DNA of 44,194 bases from Burkholderiaceae bacterium. Lineage in GTDB: Bacteria; Pseudomonadota; Gammaproteobacteria; Burkholderiales; Rhodocyclaceae. The DNA lies in the NCBI GenBank assembly GCA_021738065.1, contig JAIPCT010000022.1, forward strand, positions 1-44,194, written 5' to 3'. The notes beneath the pieces were generated by a model. The model saw only the letters and a list, made by a program, of their open reading frames with translations. It was not told where the DNA came from and did not search any database. Both the position numbers and the translations under genes were made by a program. Shown here one piece after another: positions 16,320 to 23,952 of this stretch (positions are counted from its first letter, which is position 1; each line of letters begins with the position of its first letter).

Positions 16320-16347
16320 TTTGAAACGGGCTTGTCCGTCCCCATAT
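16320..16347 (+). promoter_or_regulatory. decayed sigma-32 promoter in the left htpG copy
   Basis: TTTGAAA - 13 bases - CCCCATAT. It is identical to the heat-shock promoter at 20431-20458 except that the first -35 base is T rather than C. If still active, it would fire toward the transposase remnant and the cassette array. Confidence 0.55.
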
Positions 16348-16381
16348 CGGCCTTTCGATTGTCGTTCCAAGAGGATTCCTG

Positions 16382-16541
16382 ATGAGCACTGACACCCAGA
16401 GCGCGCAAACCTCGCACGAAACCCTCGGCTTTCAGACCGAGGTCAAGCAGCTTCTGCAACTGATGATCCACTCGCTGTATTCGAACCGCGAGATATTCCT
16501 TTGTGAGCTGATTTCCAATGCTTCGGACGCCTGCGACAAGC
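16382..16541 (+). pseudogene. htpG: truncated htpG 5' fragment
   Basis: The first 53 codons of HtpG ([20 protein letters not shown] onward, through [19 protein letters not shown]), then the frame runs into unrelated sequence and ends at about 16606. Compared with the intact copy it has Arg12 to His and Arg41 to Cys, the latter in a segment near the ATP-binding asparagine that is highly conserved in Hsp90. The fragment cannot make a functional chaperone. It is joined at 16541/16542 to the 3' end of a transposase remnant. Confidence 0.9.
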
Positions 16542-17283
16542 CGCGCCGCGACCCTGGCCATTCGCTGCCTTGCCTCGGAAGAAACAGACTTGTCTTGCTG
16601 GGGTGATGTCAGGCTTACGCAGACACTTGTCGCGAAGCGTGCACGGCCCGCAATCCCGCAGCGCGCCCTGAAACTTCACCGCCAGATGCCCGTTGTGATT
16701 GCAGTTCGATCCATTCTGGTAAAGCATCTTCCCCGCCGGACAGATACAGGTGCCGGCATCCGGGTCGTAGTCGAAGTCCTTGGGCCGGTAGTGGCTGGCA
16801 CCCTTCTTCGGGTGGGCCTTGTCGTAGAGCGGATCGGGCTGGGCTTTGTGCCTGGCCTGATCCTTGAAGCGTTCATCGCGATTGCGCATCTGGTTATCGG
16901 CGATCAGCGCCGGTCGGTTCTTCTCGGTCAATGTCTTGAGGTTGGCGGCGGAGTGATAGCCGGCATCGGCGGTGATCAATGTTGCCGGAGTACATAGCGG
17001 TTCTGTCGCTTCAACCACCGGGATCAACAGCGACTGCTCGCTACCCGTGCCATGGGCTTGCGCTTCGACGATGATCTGGTGGCGGTCATCCACGGCGGCG
17101 ACGCCGGTATAGCCTTGGATGACGCCTTTCGACGTGGCCATCTTGGCCGAGTCTTTGTCGGTGCGGTTGCTCTTGATGGTCTTGCCTTTGGCGCATTTGC
17201 GGTCGTCCGGATTCTCGCTGAGCCACTGGCGTATTTGGGTGGCTTCGCGCTTCAGACGTTCGATCTGGCGGGTGGGAGTGCTT
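16542..17283 (-). pseudogene. IS1182-family transposase remnant
   Basis: Leftward frame reading IERLKREATQIRQWLSEN, then SNRTDKDSAKMATSKGVIQGYTGVAAVDDRHQIIVEAQAHG, LITADAGYHSAANLKTL and a cysteine-rich CICPAGK...CGPCTLRDKCLRKP region. This is the middle part of an IS1182-type DDE transposase (about 450-550 residues when whole). The N-terminal third is missing at the right, and the C-terminus is cut at the htpG fragment after CFFRGKA. No terminal inverted repeats were found, so it is an immobile relic. The right boundary near 17283 is approximate. Confidence 0.82.
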
Positions 17284-17367
17284 TGAAAGGGAACACGCGT
17301 ACGACACTTGATATCCCGAATGGTTCACCGCAGAATGCGGTTATGAATGAACTTTTTCTACAGCCTC

Positions 17368-17374
17368 GTTAGAC
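17368..17374 (+). other. orphan integron core site (GTTAGAC)
   Basis: GTTAGAC fits the GTTRRRY crossover box and lies 27 bases before the first cassette gene. No matching left half was found upstream, so it is a truncated attC or an attI-type site next to the transposase remnant. Confidence 0.5.
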
Positions 17375-17401
17375 GGCACAAAGCCCTCACCTCAAGACCC
17401 A

Positions 17402-17827
17402 ATGCAAGTTGAGCACTCTATCCTCGTCAACACGGCACCCGAGCGCTTGTTCGCCCTCTACGCGGATGTCTCCCACTGGAATCGCTGGGACCCAGACACC
17501 AAGGCCTCATCAATACACGGACCATTTCAAACCGGAACGAGCGGTTCTCTTACGCCCACCAAGGGCAACACTGTCTCTATGCTCCTCACGTCGGTTGTTC
17601 AGAATCGCTCCTTCACGGTTGAGGTCAAGATTCCTCTGTTTCGCATGGTCTTCGAGCACGAGTTGCTGCCCGCGCAGGAAGCCACCAAAGTAATTCATCG
17701 CGTCACCTTCTCTGGTGCACTCTCATTCTTGCTGGGGCGAATGATTGGCTCGCAGTTGAACAAAGGCCTTCCTGTCACACTGGCCAAACTGAAGGCAGCC
17801 GCCGAGGCCACAAAGGGTGCCGTCTAA
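17402..17827 (+). CDS. SRPBCC-fold (polyketide cyclase-like) protein, cassette 1
   Basis: A 141-residue protein starting MQVEHSILVNTAPERLFALYADVSHWNRWDPDTKAS, the N-terminal signature of SRPBCC ligand-binding proteins, with alternating beta strands and a C-terminal helix (GRMIGSQLNKGLPVTLAKLKAAAEA). Such proteins bind hydrophobic ligands in a helix-grip pocket; the ligand is unknown. Small SRPBCC genes are common cassette cargo. The TAA stop lies inside the left end of attC 1 (GTCTAAT), and the start is 27 bases from the orphan core site. Confidence 0.85.
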   Translation: MQVEHSILVNTAPERLFALYADVSHWNRWDPDTKASSIHGPFQTGTSGSLTPTKGNTVSMLLTSVVQNRSFTVEVKIPLFRMVFEHELLPAQEATKVIHRVTFSGALSFLLGRMIGSQLNKGLPVTLAKLKAAAEATKGAV

Positions 17828-17893
17828 TCCTTCCATCGAGGGGACCCACAAAAGGCTGCGCCTTTTGCGGTCCCCTCATGTCAAACGTTGGGC
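17822..17893 (+). other. attC site 1
   Basis: Left box GTCTAAT, right box GTTGGGC. Between them GAGGGGACC pairs with GGTCCCCTC, and AAAAGGC-TGC-GCCTTTT forms the tip. 72 bp. Confidence 0.8.
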
Positions 17894-17959
17894 CGCTTAG
17901 ATACCGTGCTGGATTCCGACTTTTTTTGGGTGGCATTGAAAGCGGCACTCTGGTAGCTC

Positions 17960-18181
17960 GTGCTTTTCAACGCATATGTGTCGATCCGTCTTCTCTTCTA
18001 CAGTGGCTGCACATTGTTCCAAAAAATGTGGCAGCTCTTGATCGTTTGGCTTCTACCAATCGTTGGCGGCTTGTTTGTACACTCCCTCATTGTCGTGCCA
18101 CGTTGGAGAGAAACCGATCATGTCTTTGCCCGTGATGGCGGCGACAGTCCGCCGGGTATTGGCACAGGAGGTCACGAATGA
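17960..18181 (+). CDS. small membrane protein, cassette 2
   Basis: A 73-residue protein from a GTG start: MLFNAYVSIRLLFYSGCTLFQKMWQLLIVWLLPIVGGLFVHS, with one clear membrane helix at about 24-44, followed by a polar tail ending DGGDSPPGIGTGGHE. I recall cassette-borne or small membrane proteins with this LFQK-x-QLLIVWLLP helix and a PPGIG tail, but no function is known. The stop lies eight bases before the left box of attC 2, as expected for cassette cargo. The ribosome binding site is weak. Confidence 0.68.
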   Translation: MLFNAYVSIRLLFYSGCTLFQKMWQLLIVWLLPIVGGLFVHSLIVVPRWRETDHVFARDGGDSPPGIGTGGHE

Positions 18182-18188
18182 ACAATCG

Positions 18189-18276
18189 GCCCAACCCGGC
18201 AGTCGACCCCGTTCCCTTCGGTCACTGGACGCTGCGCGATGAAGCCGCGCAGCGCCTGTTACTTTGAACGTTCGGC
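18189..18276 (+). other. attC site 2
   Basis: Left box GCCCAAC, right box GTTCGGC. The hairpin GG-a-CGCTGCGCG / CGCGCAGCGCC has one unpaired A, the same as in site 3. 88 bp. Confidence 0.8.
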
Positions 18277-18582
18277 AGTGCAGCGCAGTGAAAGGAAGGA
18301 AGAGCAAGCTGTGGTCGTTTTTGGAGTTTCTACGGCTTAGATTGTCAACGAATACTCATGCTCCTTACGCATCGCCCACGATTGAGCCGGCTTCAATAAA
18401 CTCGAAACCACCGCATCTACTATGTCTCCTGAATCCGAGGAGTCGCATTCAAGAGCATTGTGGCCGACTCAATAATTGCAGGGCTGTCCTACAAACTCCA
18501 CAAAAAGGGCGATGAGGAGTGCTTGGATCCGCGTGAACAGCTACCCGAGAGCGTCCTGCGAAGCTCCCGGGTAGCGGGGTGC
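18277..18582. other. 306-bp non-coding stretch in cassette 3
   Basis: No protein-like frame is recognisable here, although short frames are open. It lies between attC 2 and the leftward rhodanese gene, and may be a decayed cassette. Its right end holds the hairpin at 18540-18575. Confidence 0.4.
18540..18575 (-). terminator. stem-loop after the rhodanese gene
   Basis: GCTACCCGAGAGC - 10 bases - GCTCCCGGGTAGC, a 13-bp stem with one mismatch, seven bases beyond the rhodanese stop. No T-run follows, so termination is possible rather than certain. Confidence 0.45.
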
Positions 18583-18930
18583 CTAGGCGGCGACTTTGGC
18601 TTCGCCTTTCTCGACCGACAGTCCCGCTTCGCTCCAGTCCTGTTTCCCTCCCGCATAGACGGTGACATCGGTGTAACCGATCTGCTGCAGGACATTTGCC
18701 GCGATGTGCGAGTTCTGACAGGTGCTGCTCGCGCAGTAGACGACGATTTCCGCCGACCTGTCAGGTACGACGCGGGGCGCAAGGACGCGCGCCTCACCGT
18801 GCGGGAAAAGCAGGGCGCCGGGGAGGTGCCAATCGTTGAAGTATTTCTCGGGCAGTGCCTCGAGCAGCACCAGACCGGGATTCGACTGCAGGCGGACCTG
18901 CAGTTCATTGCGGGTAATGATTTTGTTCAT
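18583..18930 (-). CDS. single-domain rhodanese-like protein, cassette 3
   Basis: A 115-residue rhodanese domain: MNKIITRNELQVRLQ, LLEALPEKYFNDWHLPGALLFPHGEA, active-site loop VVYCASSTCQNSHIAA with the catalytic cysteine in YCASSTC, and YAGGKQDWSEAG near the end. Rhodaneses carry persulfide sulfur on that cysteine. GGAGATC before the ATG at 18930 is a good ribosome binding site. It is divergent from a MarR gene through a shared operator region. Running opposite to the usual cassette direction and having its own promoter is unusual for cassette cargo. Confidence 0.88.
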   Translation of the reverse strand: MNKIITRNELQVRLQSNPGLVLLEALPEKYFNDWHLPGALLFPHGEARVLAPRVVPDRSAEIVVYCASSTCQNSHIAANVLQQIGYTDVTVYAGGKQDWSEAGLSVEKGEAKVAA

Positions 18931-18961
18931 GATGATCTCCGTTGAGTTGGCAGCCAATGTG

Positions 18962-19002
18962 GTTGCATATGCAACTATAATCCAATGTAATTGCTATTGC
19001 AA
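18962..19002. promoter_or_regulatory. twin TTGC-N4-GCAA operators in overlapping divergent promoters
   Basis: Operator 1, TTGCATATGCAA (18963-18974; perfect palindrome extended to GTTGCATATGCAAC). Operator 2, TTGCTATTGCAA (18991-19002). Rightward: TTGCAT (18963-18968), 17 bases, TGTAAT (18986-18991). Leftward: TTGCAA (18997-19002), 17 bases, TATAGT (complement of 18974-18979). Each operator contains the -35 of one promoter. Confidence 0.68.
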
Positions 19003-19014
19003 CTACATCTTGGT

Positions 19015-19479
19015 ATGCTTTCCGTCATGTCCGTCATCGCCGACCCCCGCCAGCGCGCCTGGGCTCGATTTGTCACCGCTCAGGCCATGCTGCTGGAGCG
19101 CGTCGAGGCCACCCTCGCCCGAAACGAGTTGCCCCCGCTCGCCTGGTACGACGTCCTGTGGATCTTGGAAAGCGCGGACGGTGGCCGACTGCGGATGAAC
19201 GAGCTCGCGCGCAAGGCGGTAATTTCGCGTAGCAACGTAACCCGTCTCACCGACCGCATGGAGAAAGCCGGACTCGTCGCGCGTGCCGACTGCCCCGAGG
19301 ACGGGCGCGGTACTACTTGCTCGCTGACCGACGCGGGGCGAAAGATGCGGGCGCGCATGTGGCCGGTATACCAGGAACAGATCAACGCGCTGTTCGGAAA
19401 CCAGATCAATGCGCGTGAAGCGGCATCGCTGGCGGAAATGCTTGAAAAGATCATCAAGAATATTCGGGAGCAGCCATGA
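19015..19479 (+). CDS. MarR-family regulator, cassette 3
   Basis: A 154-residue MarR protein: RQRAWARFVTAQAMLLERVEATLARNELPPLAWYDVLWILE, the recognition helix region MNELARKAVISRSNVTRLTDRMEKAGLVARADCPEDGRGTTCSLTDAGRKM and a C-terminal dimerisation helix. A cysteine in the wing (ADCPEDGRG) and another shortly after (TTCSLT) could act as redox or sulfur sensors, as in some MarR proteins; this is inference. ATGs at 19015 or 19027 are possible. Twin operators lie between it and the divergent rhodanese, so it probably represses both. Confidence 0.87.
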   Translation: MLSVMSVIADPRQRAWARFVTAQAMLLERVEATLARNELPPLAWYDVLWILESADGGRLRMNELARKAVISRSNVTRLTDRMEKAGLVARADCPEDGRGTTCSLTDAGRKMRARMWPVYQEQINALFGNQINAREAASLAEMLEKIIKNIREQP

Positions 19480-19590
19480 CAGGCCATCTTCCGACGCTAT
19501 TACTGCGCATGGTGCACCAGGGAAACTGGTCGCCGTTGCACTCTGGCAATCCAGACGCGGGAGTACGACGTCACTATGCGTGATGAATAC

Positions 19591-19660
19591 GCCGAACCCA
19601 TCATTCCACAGGACGCTGCGCGATGAAGCCGCGCAGCGCCTGTGATTTCAAACGTTAGGC
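19591..19660 (+). other. attC site 3
   Basis: Left box GCCGAAC (one mismatch), right box GTTAGGC (perfect). CACAGG-a-CGCTGCGCG pairs with CGCGCAGCGCCTGTG with a single unpaired A. 70 bp; the stem centre is nearly identical to site 2. Confidence 0.85.
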
Positions 19661-19690
19661 GTCACAGAACCAGCTATAGGACCGTCCAAG

Positions 19691-20137
19691 ATGCAAATCA
19701 ACTCCGCAGTCGTCCAAACTCTAAGTGCGCTGAACAAGCGCTTCATCCATAACTTCGTCACCAACGATGTGGCATCGCACGACGCGATTCTTCATCCTGG
19801 CTTTCGAGCCATCTACAGCGCAGGCAACCATGTTGACCGCGTTTCGTACTTGAAGTATTGGGCCACCGGCTTTGACCCCGAGGTCATCACCTACTGGGAC
19901 ATGCGAGATCAGCACATCAACGTCTACGGTGACGTCGCACTCGTTGGCGCCGCCAATAGGTGGACTCGCGTGCGCGATGGAGAGGAGACCCTCGGGATGA
20001 CCTGCTACACGGATACCTATATTCGTGTTGGTGAGAACTGGCTCTGCATCTTGGCTCAACTCACGCCTGTCGCTTCAGAAAACTATCCACCTGATGACAC
20101 CATCGTCGTGAAATACCTCCGCGGGGTTCTGCAGTAG
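19691..20137 (+). CDS. SnoaL/NTF2-like fold protein, cassette 4
   Basis: A 148-residue protein of the SnoaL/DUF4440 type: an N-terminal helix (ALNKRFIHNFVTNDVASHDAILHPGFRAIYSAG), then beta strands HINVYGDVALVGAANRWTRV and MTCYTDTYIRVGENWLCILAQLTPV. NTF2-like folds include isomerases, cyclases and binding proteins; the substrate is unknown. It starts 31 bases after attC 3 and ends 13 bases before attC 4, ideal cassette geometry. Confidence 0.85.
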   Translation: MQINSAVVQTLSALNKRFIHNFVTNDVASHDAILHPGFRAIYSAGNHVDRVSYLKYWATGFDPEVITYWDMRDQHINVYGDVALVGAANRWTRVRDGEETLGMTCYTDTYIRVGENWLCILAQLTPVASENYPPDDTIVVKYLRGVLQ

Positions 20138-20150
20138 CACAAAGAGTGAC

Positions 20151-20240
20151 GCCTAACTGATTGTTCAAGCGGACACCGGGACCGTACCCGGTTTAATATC
20201 TAACTTCACGGCCCGGTGCCGCTTAACCCCGGCGTTCCTG
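20151..20240 (+). other. attC site 4, right end degenerate
   Basis: Left box GCCTAAC (perfect). AAGCGG-a-CACCGGG pairs with CCCGGTGCCGCTT with one unpaired A and a 31-base loop. The right box reads GTTCCTG instead of GTTRRRY, so the array's outer end has decayed or marks the junction with the chromosome. Confidence 0.72.
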
Positions 20241-20377
20241 AGCGTCTGCTTTTGTAGACCAGCTAGGGCCGCTTTGGGCATTTCGCACTTAGTGGCAAAC
20301 AAAACCTGAGCGGCAGCAAACAGTCTTGAAAGGCCGTCGAGCCGAGTGTTGTTGAACGGCGGCAAAGGCCGAATAAC

Positions 20378-20402
20378 CGCCGTCTCGCCAGCGCCGACTT
20401 TT
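20378..20402 (+). repeat. 25-bp dispersed repeat, copy D
   Basis: CGCCGT-CTCG-CCAGCGCCGACTTTT, 29 bases upstream of the htpG heat-shock promoter and between the cassette array and the right 235-bp repeat. The truncated left htpG copy lacks this element. Confidence 0.85.
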
Positions 20403-20417
20403 TGCCGCCGGCTTGTT

Positions 20418-20652
20418 GCTTGTCCCTGCTCTTGAAACGGGCTTGTCCGTCCCCATATCGGCTTTTCGATTGTCGTTCCAAGAGGATTCCTGATGAGCAC
20501 TGACACCCAGAGCGCGCAAACCTCGCGCGAAACCCTCGGCTTCCAGACCGAGGTCAAGCAGCTTCTGCAACTGATGATCCACTCGCTGTATTCGAACCGC
20601 GAGATATTCCTTCGTGAGCTGATTTCCAATGCCTCGGACGCTTGCGACAAGC
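20418..20652 (+). repeat. right copy of the 235-bp direct repeat (htpG 5' region)
   Basis: Partner of 16307-16541, with 228 of 235 bases identical. Here it continues into the intact htpG gene. Confidence 0.92.
20431..20458 (+). promoter_or_regulatory. sigma-32 heat-shock promoter of htpG
   Basis: CTTGAAA (20431-20437), 13 bases, CCCCATAT (20451-20458), an exact match to the sigma-32 consensus CTTGAAA-N13-CCCCATNT. The start site would be near 20465, about 28 bases before the ATG. Confidence 0.85.
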
Positions 20653-22424
20653 TGCGCTTCGAGGCCCTGCACAATGCGGGGCTGTTCGAGGGCGATTCCG
20701 ATTTCAAGATCCGCCTTGCCTTCGATCCGGCGGCCAGGACTCTGACCATCGCCGACAACGGCGTCGGCATGAGCCGCGAGGAAGTGATTACTAACCTTGG
20801 AACCATCGCCAAGTCCGGCACCCGCGAGTTCTTTTCCCAACTGTCGGGCGACCAGCAGAAGGATGCCAGCCTGATCGGCCAGTTCGGCGTCGGCTTCTAT
20901 TCTTCCTTCATCGTCGCCGACAAGGTGACGGTGCTGACCCGCCGCGCCGGCGTCGAAGCCAACCAGGGCGTGCGCTGGGAATCGGAAGGCACGGGTGAAT
21001 TCACCATCGAGATGGTCGACCGCGCCACGCGCGGCACGGAAATCACCCTGCATCTGAAGGAAGGTCAGGACGACCTGCTTTCCGCCTGGAAACTCAAATC
21101 CATCATCCGCAAGTACTCCGACCACATCGTCCAGCCCATCGTGATGAAGGGCGAAAAGTGGGATGAGGAGAAGAAGGAGCAGGTTGCCACCGAGGAGGAC
21201 GAAACCGTCAATCAGGCCTCGGCTTTGTGGGCGCGGTCGAAAAACGACATCTCCGAGGAGCAGTACAAGGAGTTCTACAAGCATGTCGGCCACGATTTCG
21301 AGGACCCGCTGACCTGGACCCATGCCCGCGTCGAAGGCAAGACGGAGTACACGCAGCTGCTGTATGTGCCGGCGCGCGCGCCTTTCGACATGTGGGACCG
21401 CAACGCCCGCCACGGCGTCAAGCTCTACGTGCGCCGCGTTTTCATCATGGATGACGCCGAGCAGCTGATGCCGCTCTACCTGCGCTTCGTGCGTGGCGTG
21501 GTCGACTCGAACGACCTGCCGCTGAATGTCTCGCGCGAGATCCTGCAGGAATCGAAGGACATCGAGGCGATCCGCAATGGTTGCACCAAGAAGGTTCTCG
21601 GCATGCTGGCCGATCTGGCCAACAGCGAGGATGCCGCCGACAAGGAGAAGTACGCCACCTTCTGGGGCGAGTTCGGCAAGGTGCTGAAGGAGGGCATGGG
21701 CGAGGACCACGCCAACAAGGACAAGATCGCCGGCCTGCTGCGCTTCGCATCGACCCTGGCCGACACCACGGATGAGACCGTCTCGCTGGCCGACTACATC
21801 GGGCGCATGAAGCCCGAGCAGGAAAAGATCTACTACGTCACCGCCGAGACCTTCAACGCGGCGAAGAACAGCCCGCACCTGGAAGTCTTCCGCAAGAAGG
21901 GCATCGAGGTCATCCTCCTGTCCGACCGCGTCGATGAATGGGTGGTGTCGCATCTGACCGAATTCGAAGGCAAACCGATGGTGTCGGTGGCCAAGGGCGG
22001 GCTTGACCTGGGCAAGCTGGAAGACGAGGCCGAGAAGAAGGAACAGGAATCAGCGGCCGGCGAGTTCAAGGATCTGACCGAGAAGATCAGCAAGAGTCTG
22101 GGCGACAAGGTCAAGGAAACCCGCGTCACCCACCGCCTGACCGACAGCCCGGCCTGCCTGGTGGCGGATGAGCACGATGTTTCCGGCAACCTGGCGCGCA
22201 TCCTCAAGGCGGCCGGGCAGAAGGCGCCGGCCTCGAAGCCCATCCTGGAAATCAACCCGAACCATCCGGTGGTTTTGCGCCTAAAGTCCGAGGACAAGCA
22301 CTTCGACGACTGGGCGGCGGTGCTGTTCGATCAGGCGCTGCTGGCCGAAGGCGGCCAGCTCGATGATCCGGCGACTTTCGTCAAGCGCATGAATCAGCTG
22401 ATGCTGGAAATGAGCGGCGGCTGA
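20493..22424 (+). CDS. htpG: molecular chaperone HtpG (Hsp90)
   Basis: A 643-residue cytosolic Hsp90 chaperone. The N-terminal GHKL ATPase domain shows [18 protein letters not shown] (metal/ATP asparagine), [22 protein letters not shown] and [15 protein letters not shown]. The middle domain carries [42 protein letters not shown] with the catalytic arginine, followed by a normal C-terminal dimerisation domain. Full length. GAGGATTCCTG precedes the ATG, and a consensus heat-shock promoter lies upstream. A truncated duplicate of its 5' end lies 4.1 kb to the left. Confidence 0.97.
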   Translation: MSTDTQSAQTSRETLGFQTEVKQLLQLMIHSLYSNREIFLRELISNASDACDKLRFEALHNAGLFEGDSDFKIRLAFDPAARTLTIADNGVGMSREEVITNLGTIAKSGTREFFSQLSGDQQKDASLIGQFGVGFYSSFIVADKVTVLTRRAGVEANQGVRWESEGTGEFTIEMVDRATRGTEITLHLKEGQDDLLSAWKLKSIIRKYSDHIVQPIVMKGEKWDEEKKEQVATEEDETVNQASALWARSKNDISEEQYKEFYKHVGHDFEDPLTWTHARVEGKTEYTQLLYVPARAPFDMWDRNARHGVKLYVRRVFIMDDAEQLMPLYLRFVRGVVDSNDLPLNVSREILQESKDIEAIRNGCTKKVLGMLADLANSEDAADKEKYATFWGEFGKVLKEGMGEDHANKDKIAGLLRFASTLADTTDETVSLADYIGRMKPEQEKIYYVTAETFNAAKNSPHLEVFRKKGIEVILLSDRVDEWVVSHLTEFEGKPMVSVAKGGLDLGKLEDEAEKKEQESAAGEFKDLTEKISKSLGDKVKETRVTHRLTDSPACLVADEHDVSGNLARILKAAGQKAPASKPILEINPNHPVVLRLKSEDKHFDDWAAVLFDQALLAEGGQLDDPATFVKRMNQLMLEMSGG

Positions 22425-22463
22425 GGCCGGCAGCCGGGCAATAGGCCCAGCGTTTGACAAAGC

Positions 22464-22488
22464 GGGCCCGGGTGCTGAACCCGGGCCC
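22464..22488 (+). terminator. intrinsic terminator after htpG
   Basis: GGGCCCGGG - 7 bases - CCCGGGCCC, a perfect 9-bp stem 40 bases past the htpG stop, followed by TCATTCGTTT. Confidence 0.75.
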
Positions 22489-22663
22489 TCATTCGTTTAC
22501 TGTCCGGCTCGCAACGGGCGCCGTGAATCCGCCCGTTGCAAGTTGGCCACATTGACGCGGGCGCAAACTGCCAGATGCCTTGTGCGGCGCAAATCCCGAT
22601 GCGATACTTGAGGGTGATCGGCTACCTGTGTGTGCCGGCAATCCATCGACGAGGAAAGCAACC

Positions 22664-23410
22664 ATGGAAAATACTGTGAACACCAAAACCGATTTTGACA
22701 AGGCCGCAGAGAAGATCAACGAAGCCGCCGAGATGCTGCGCGAAACCGTCGCCGTCAACAAGGCGGAAATCTCGCAAGGCGCGTCGCTGGTGGTTGCCGA
22801 CGCCAAGAAAAGAATCAAGCGCGCGAAAGCAGCAGCCAAGTCGAATATTGCCGAAGCCAAGCGGGAAGCCAAGAGTGCGAGCCGCACTGCCCAGCGCGAA
22901 GCCAAGAAGGTCGCCGGCGCCGCGAAGAAGAAGCTGGTCAGCGCGGAAAAATCCGTTGAGAAGGCGGTCAAGCAAGTTCGCAAGTCGGTAAAGGCCAAGG
23001 TGGCGCAGATTCGCAAGGCAGTGGATGACGCGATGAAGACGACGAGGCGGCCGGCTGCCGCCAAGCCTGCGGCGAAGAAAGCCGTCGCCAAGAAGCCGGC
23101 GGTGAAGAAGGTCGCTGCCAAGAAGCCGGTAGTGAAGAAGGCTGCTGCCAAGAAGCCCGCTGTGAAGAAAGTTGCCGCGAAGAAGCCGGAAGTGAAGAAG
23201 GTCGCAGCGAAGAAGCCGGCGGTGAAGAAAGTCGCAGCCAACAAGCCCGCAGTGAAGAAAGTGGCTGTGAAGAAGGTCGCTGCCAAGAAGCCGGCAGTGA
23301 AGAAGGTCGCTGCCAAGAAGCCGGTAGTGAAGAAGGCTGCCGCGAAGAAGCCGGCAGTCAAGAAAGCCGCAGCCAAGAAGCCGGCGGCAAAAAAAGCCCC
23401 GCTGAAATAG
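22664..23410 (+). CDS. histone H1-like lysine/alanine-rich DNA-binding protein
   Basis: A 248-residue protein. Residues 1-125 form a charged helix (NTKTDFDKAAEKINEAAEMLRETVAVNK onward, rich in Lys/Ala/Glu). From about 126 to the end it is a run of KKPAVKKVAA-type repeats, about 12 units, like eukaryotic H1 tails and bacterial AlgP/Hc1-type proteins. Such tails bind DNA or polyphosphate without sequence preference; a nucleoid role is likely. The near-identical codon units make the gene prone to slippage and length variation. GAGGAAAGCAACC precedes the ATG. It is not recognisably in an operon. Confidence 0.82.
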   Translation: MENTVNTKTDFDKAAEKINEAAEMLRETVAVNKAEISQGASLVVADAKKRIKRAKAAAKSNIAEAKREAKSASRTAQREAKKVAGAAKKKLVSAEKSVEKAVKQVRKSVKAKVAQIRKAVDDAMKTTRRPAAAKPAAKKAVAKKPAVKKVAAKKPVVKKAAAKKPAVKKVAAKKPEVKKVAAKKPAVKKVAANKPAVKKVAVKKVAAKKPAVKKVAAKKPVVKKAAAKKPAVKKAAAKKPAAKKAPLK

Positions 23411-23457
23411 GCGATGGCAGGCAAGGTCGCCGGCTGAAATCGCCGGCGGGCGATCGC

Positions 23458-23952
23458 TTGCAGGGCCTGCCGCCGATCATCGGCGTGCAGGCCCGGGTTC
23501 TGATCCTCGGCAGCTTTCCTTCCGCCGCATCGCTTGCGGCCCGGCAGTACTACGCCCATCCGCAGAACCAGTTCTGGCGCATTCTCGGCGCGGTGCTGGG
23601 TCGGCCATTGCAAGAAATGGACTACCACGCCCGCGTCGCGGCGGCGCAGGATGCCGGCATCGCGATCTGGGGTGTGTTCGCCTCCTGCTCGCGCGCCGGC
23701 AGTCTCGATGCCGCAATCCGCGACGCGGAGCCGAACCCCTTCGCCGACCTGAAAAAGTGCCCGCAGGGCCGCACCGCGCTGGCGCCGGCGCTACGGCGAG
23801 TCGGATTCAACGGGCGCATGGCGGCGCGTCGCATCAAGGAGATTGAGGTGCTGGGCTATGAGGTGAGCGTGTTGCCTTCCACCAGTCCCGCCAACGCCGG
23901 CATGCGCTTCGAGGAGAAACTCGAGCGCTGGCGCGAATTTCTTGCCGGGTAG
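23458..23952 (+). CDS. DNA-deoxyinosine glycosylase-like (uracil-DNA glycosylase superfamily)
   Basis: A 164-residue protein beginning at a TTG: LQGLPPIIGVQARVLILGSFPSAASLAARQYYAHPQNQFWRILGAVLG. LILGSFPS and YYAHPQNQFW are the hallmark of the small family 6 (hypoxanthine/deoxyinosine) glycosylases, which remove deaminated adenine from DNA; VLPSTSPANAG supplies the C-terminal motif. No ATG is available; the frame is open upstream but the TTG gives the length and N-terminus typical of the family. Ribosome binding site weak. Confidence 0.86.
   Translation: MQGLPPIIGVQARVLILGSFPSAASLAARQYYAHPQNQFWRILGAVLGRPLQEMDYHARVAAAQDAGIAIWGVFASCSRAGSLDAAIRDAEPNPFADLKKCPQGRTALAPALRRVGFNGRMAARRIKEIEVLGYEVSVLPSTSPANAGMRFEEKLERWREFLAG

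Larger units (their letters stand above)
16307..16541 (+). repeat. left copy of a 235-bp direct repeat (htpG 5' region)
   Basis: This matches 20418-20652 base for base without gaps, with seven differences (16320, 16352, 16416, 16432, 16502, 16522, 16531). It covers the heat-shock promoter, leader, ribosome binding site and first 53 codons of htpG. Similarity stops abruptly at 16541, where the transposase remnant begins. Confidence 0.92.
17368..20240 (+). mobile_element. integron gene-cassette array without integrase (CALIN-like)
   Basis: Four attC-type sites (17822, 18189, 19591, 20151) separate short cassettes, each gene followed by its site in the standard orientation. The sites share GTTRRRY right ends, RYYYAAC-like left ends and long imperfect hairpins, three of them with one unpaired A in the left arm. 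No integrase gene is present in the window. The array is bounded on the left by a transposase remnant and an htpG fragment and on the right by the intact htpG. Confidence 0.82.

Noticed and set aside
17283..17367. A full attC or attI site before the first cassette
   Set aside because: Only the right core box (GTTAGAC) could be found; no pairing arm was seen in the preceding sequence.
18460..18945. A rightward frame of 161 codons opposite the rhodanese gene
   Set aside because: The leftward frame has a full rhodanese domain with catalytic loop, promoter and ribosome binding site.
23040..23403. Tandem repeats resembling a CRISPR array
   Set aside because: The repeats are in frame, code for KKPAVKKVAA units and have no unique spacers.
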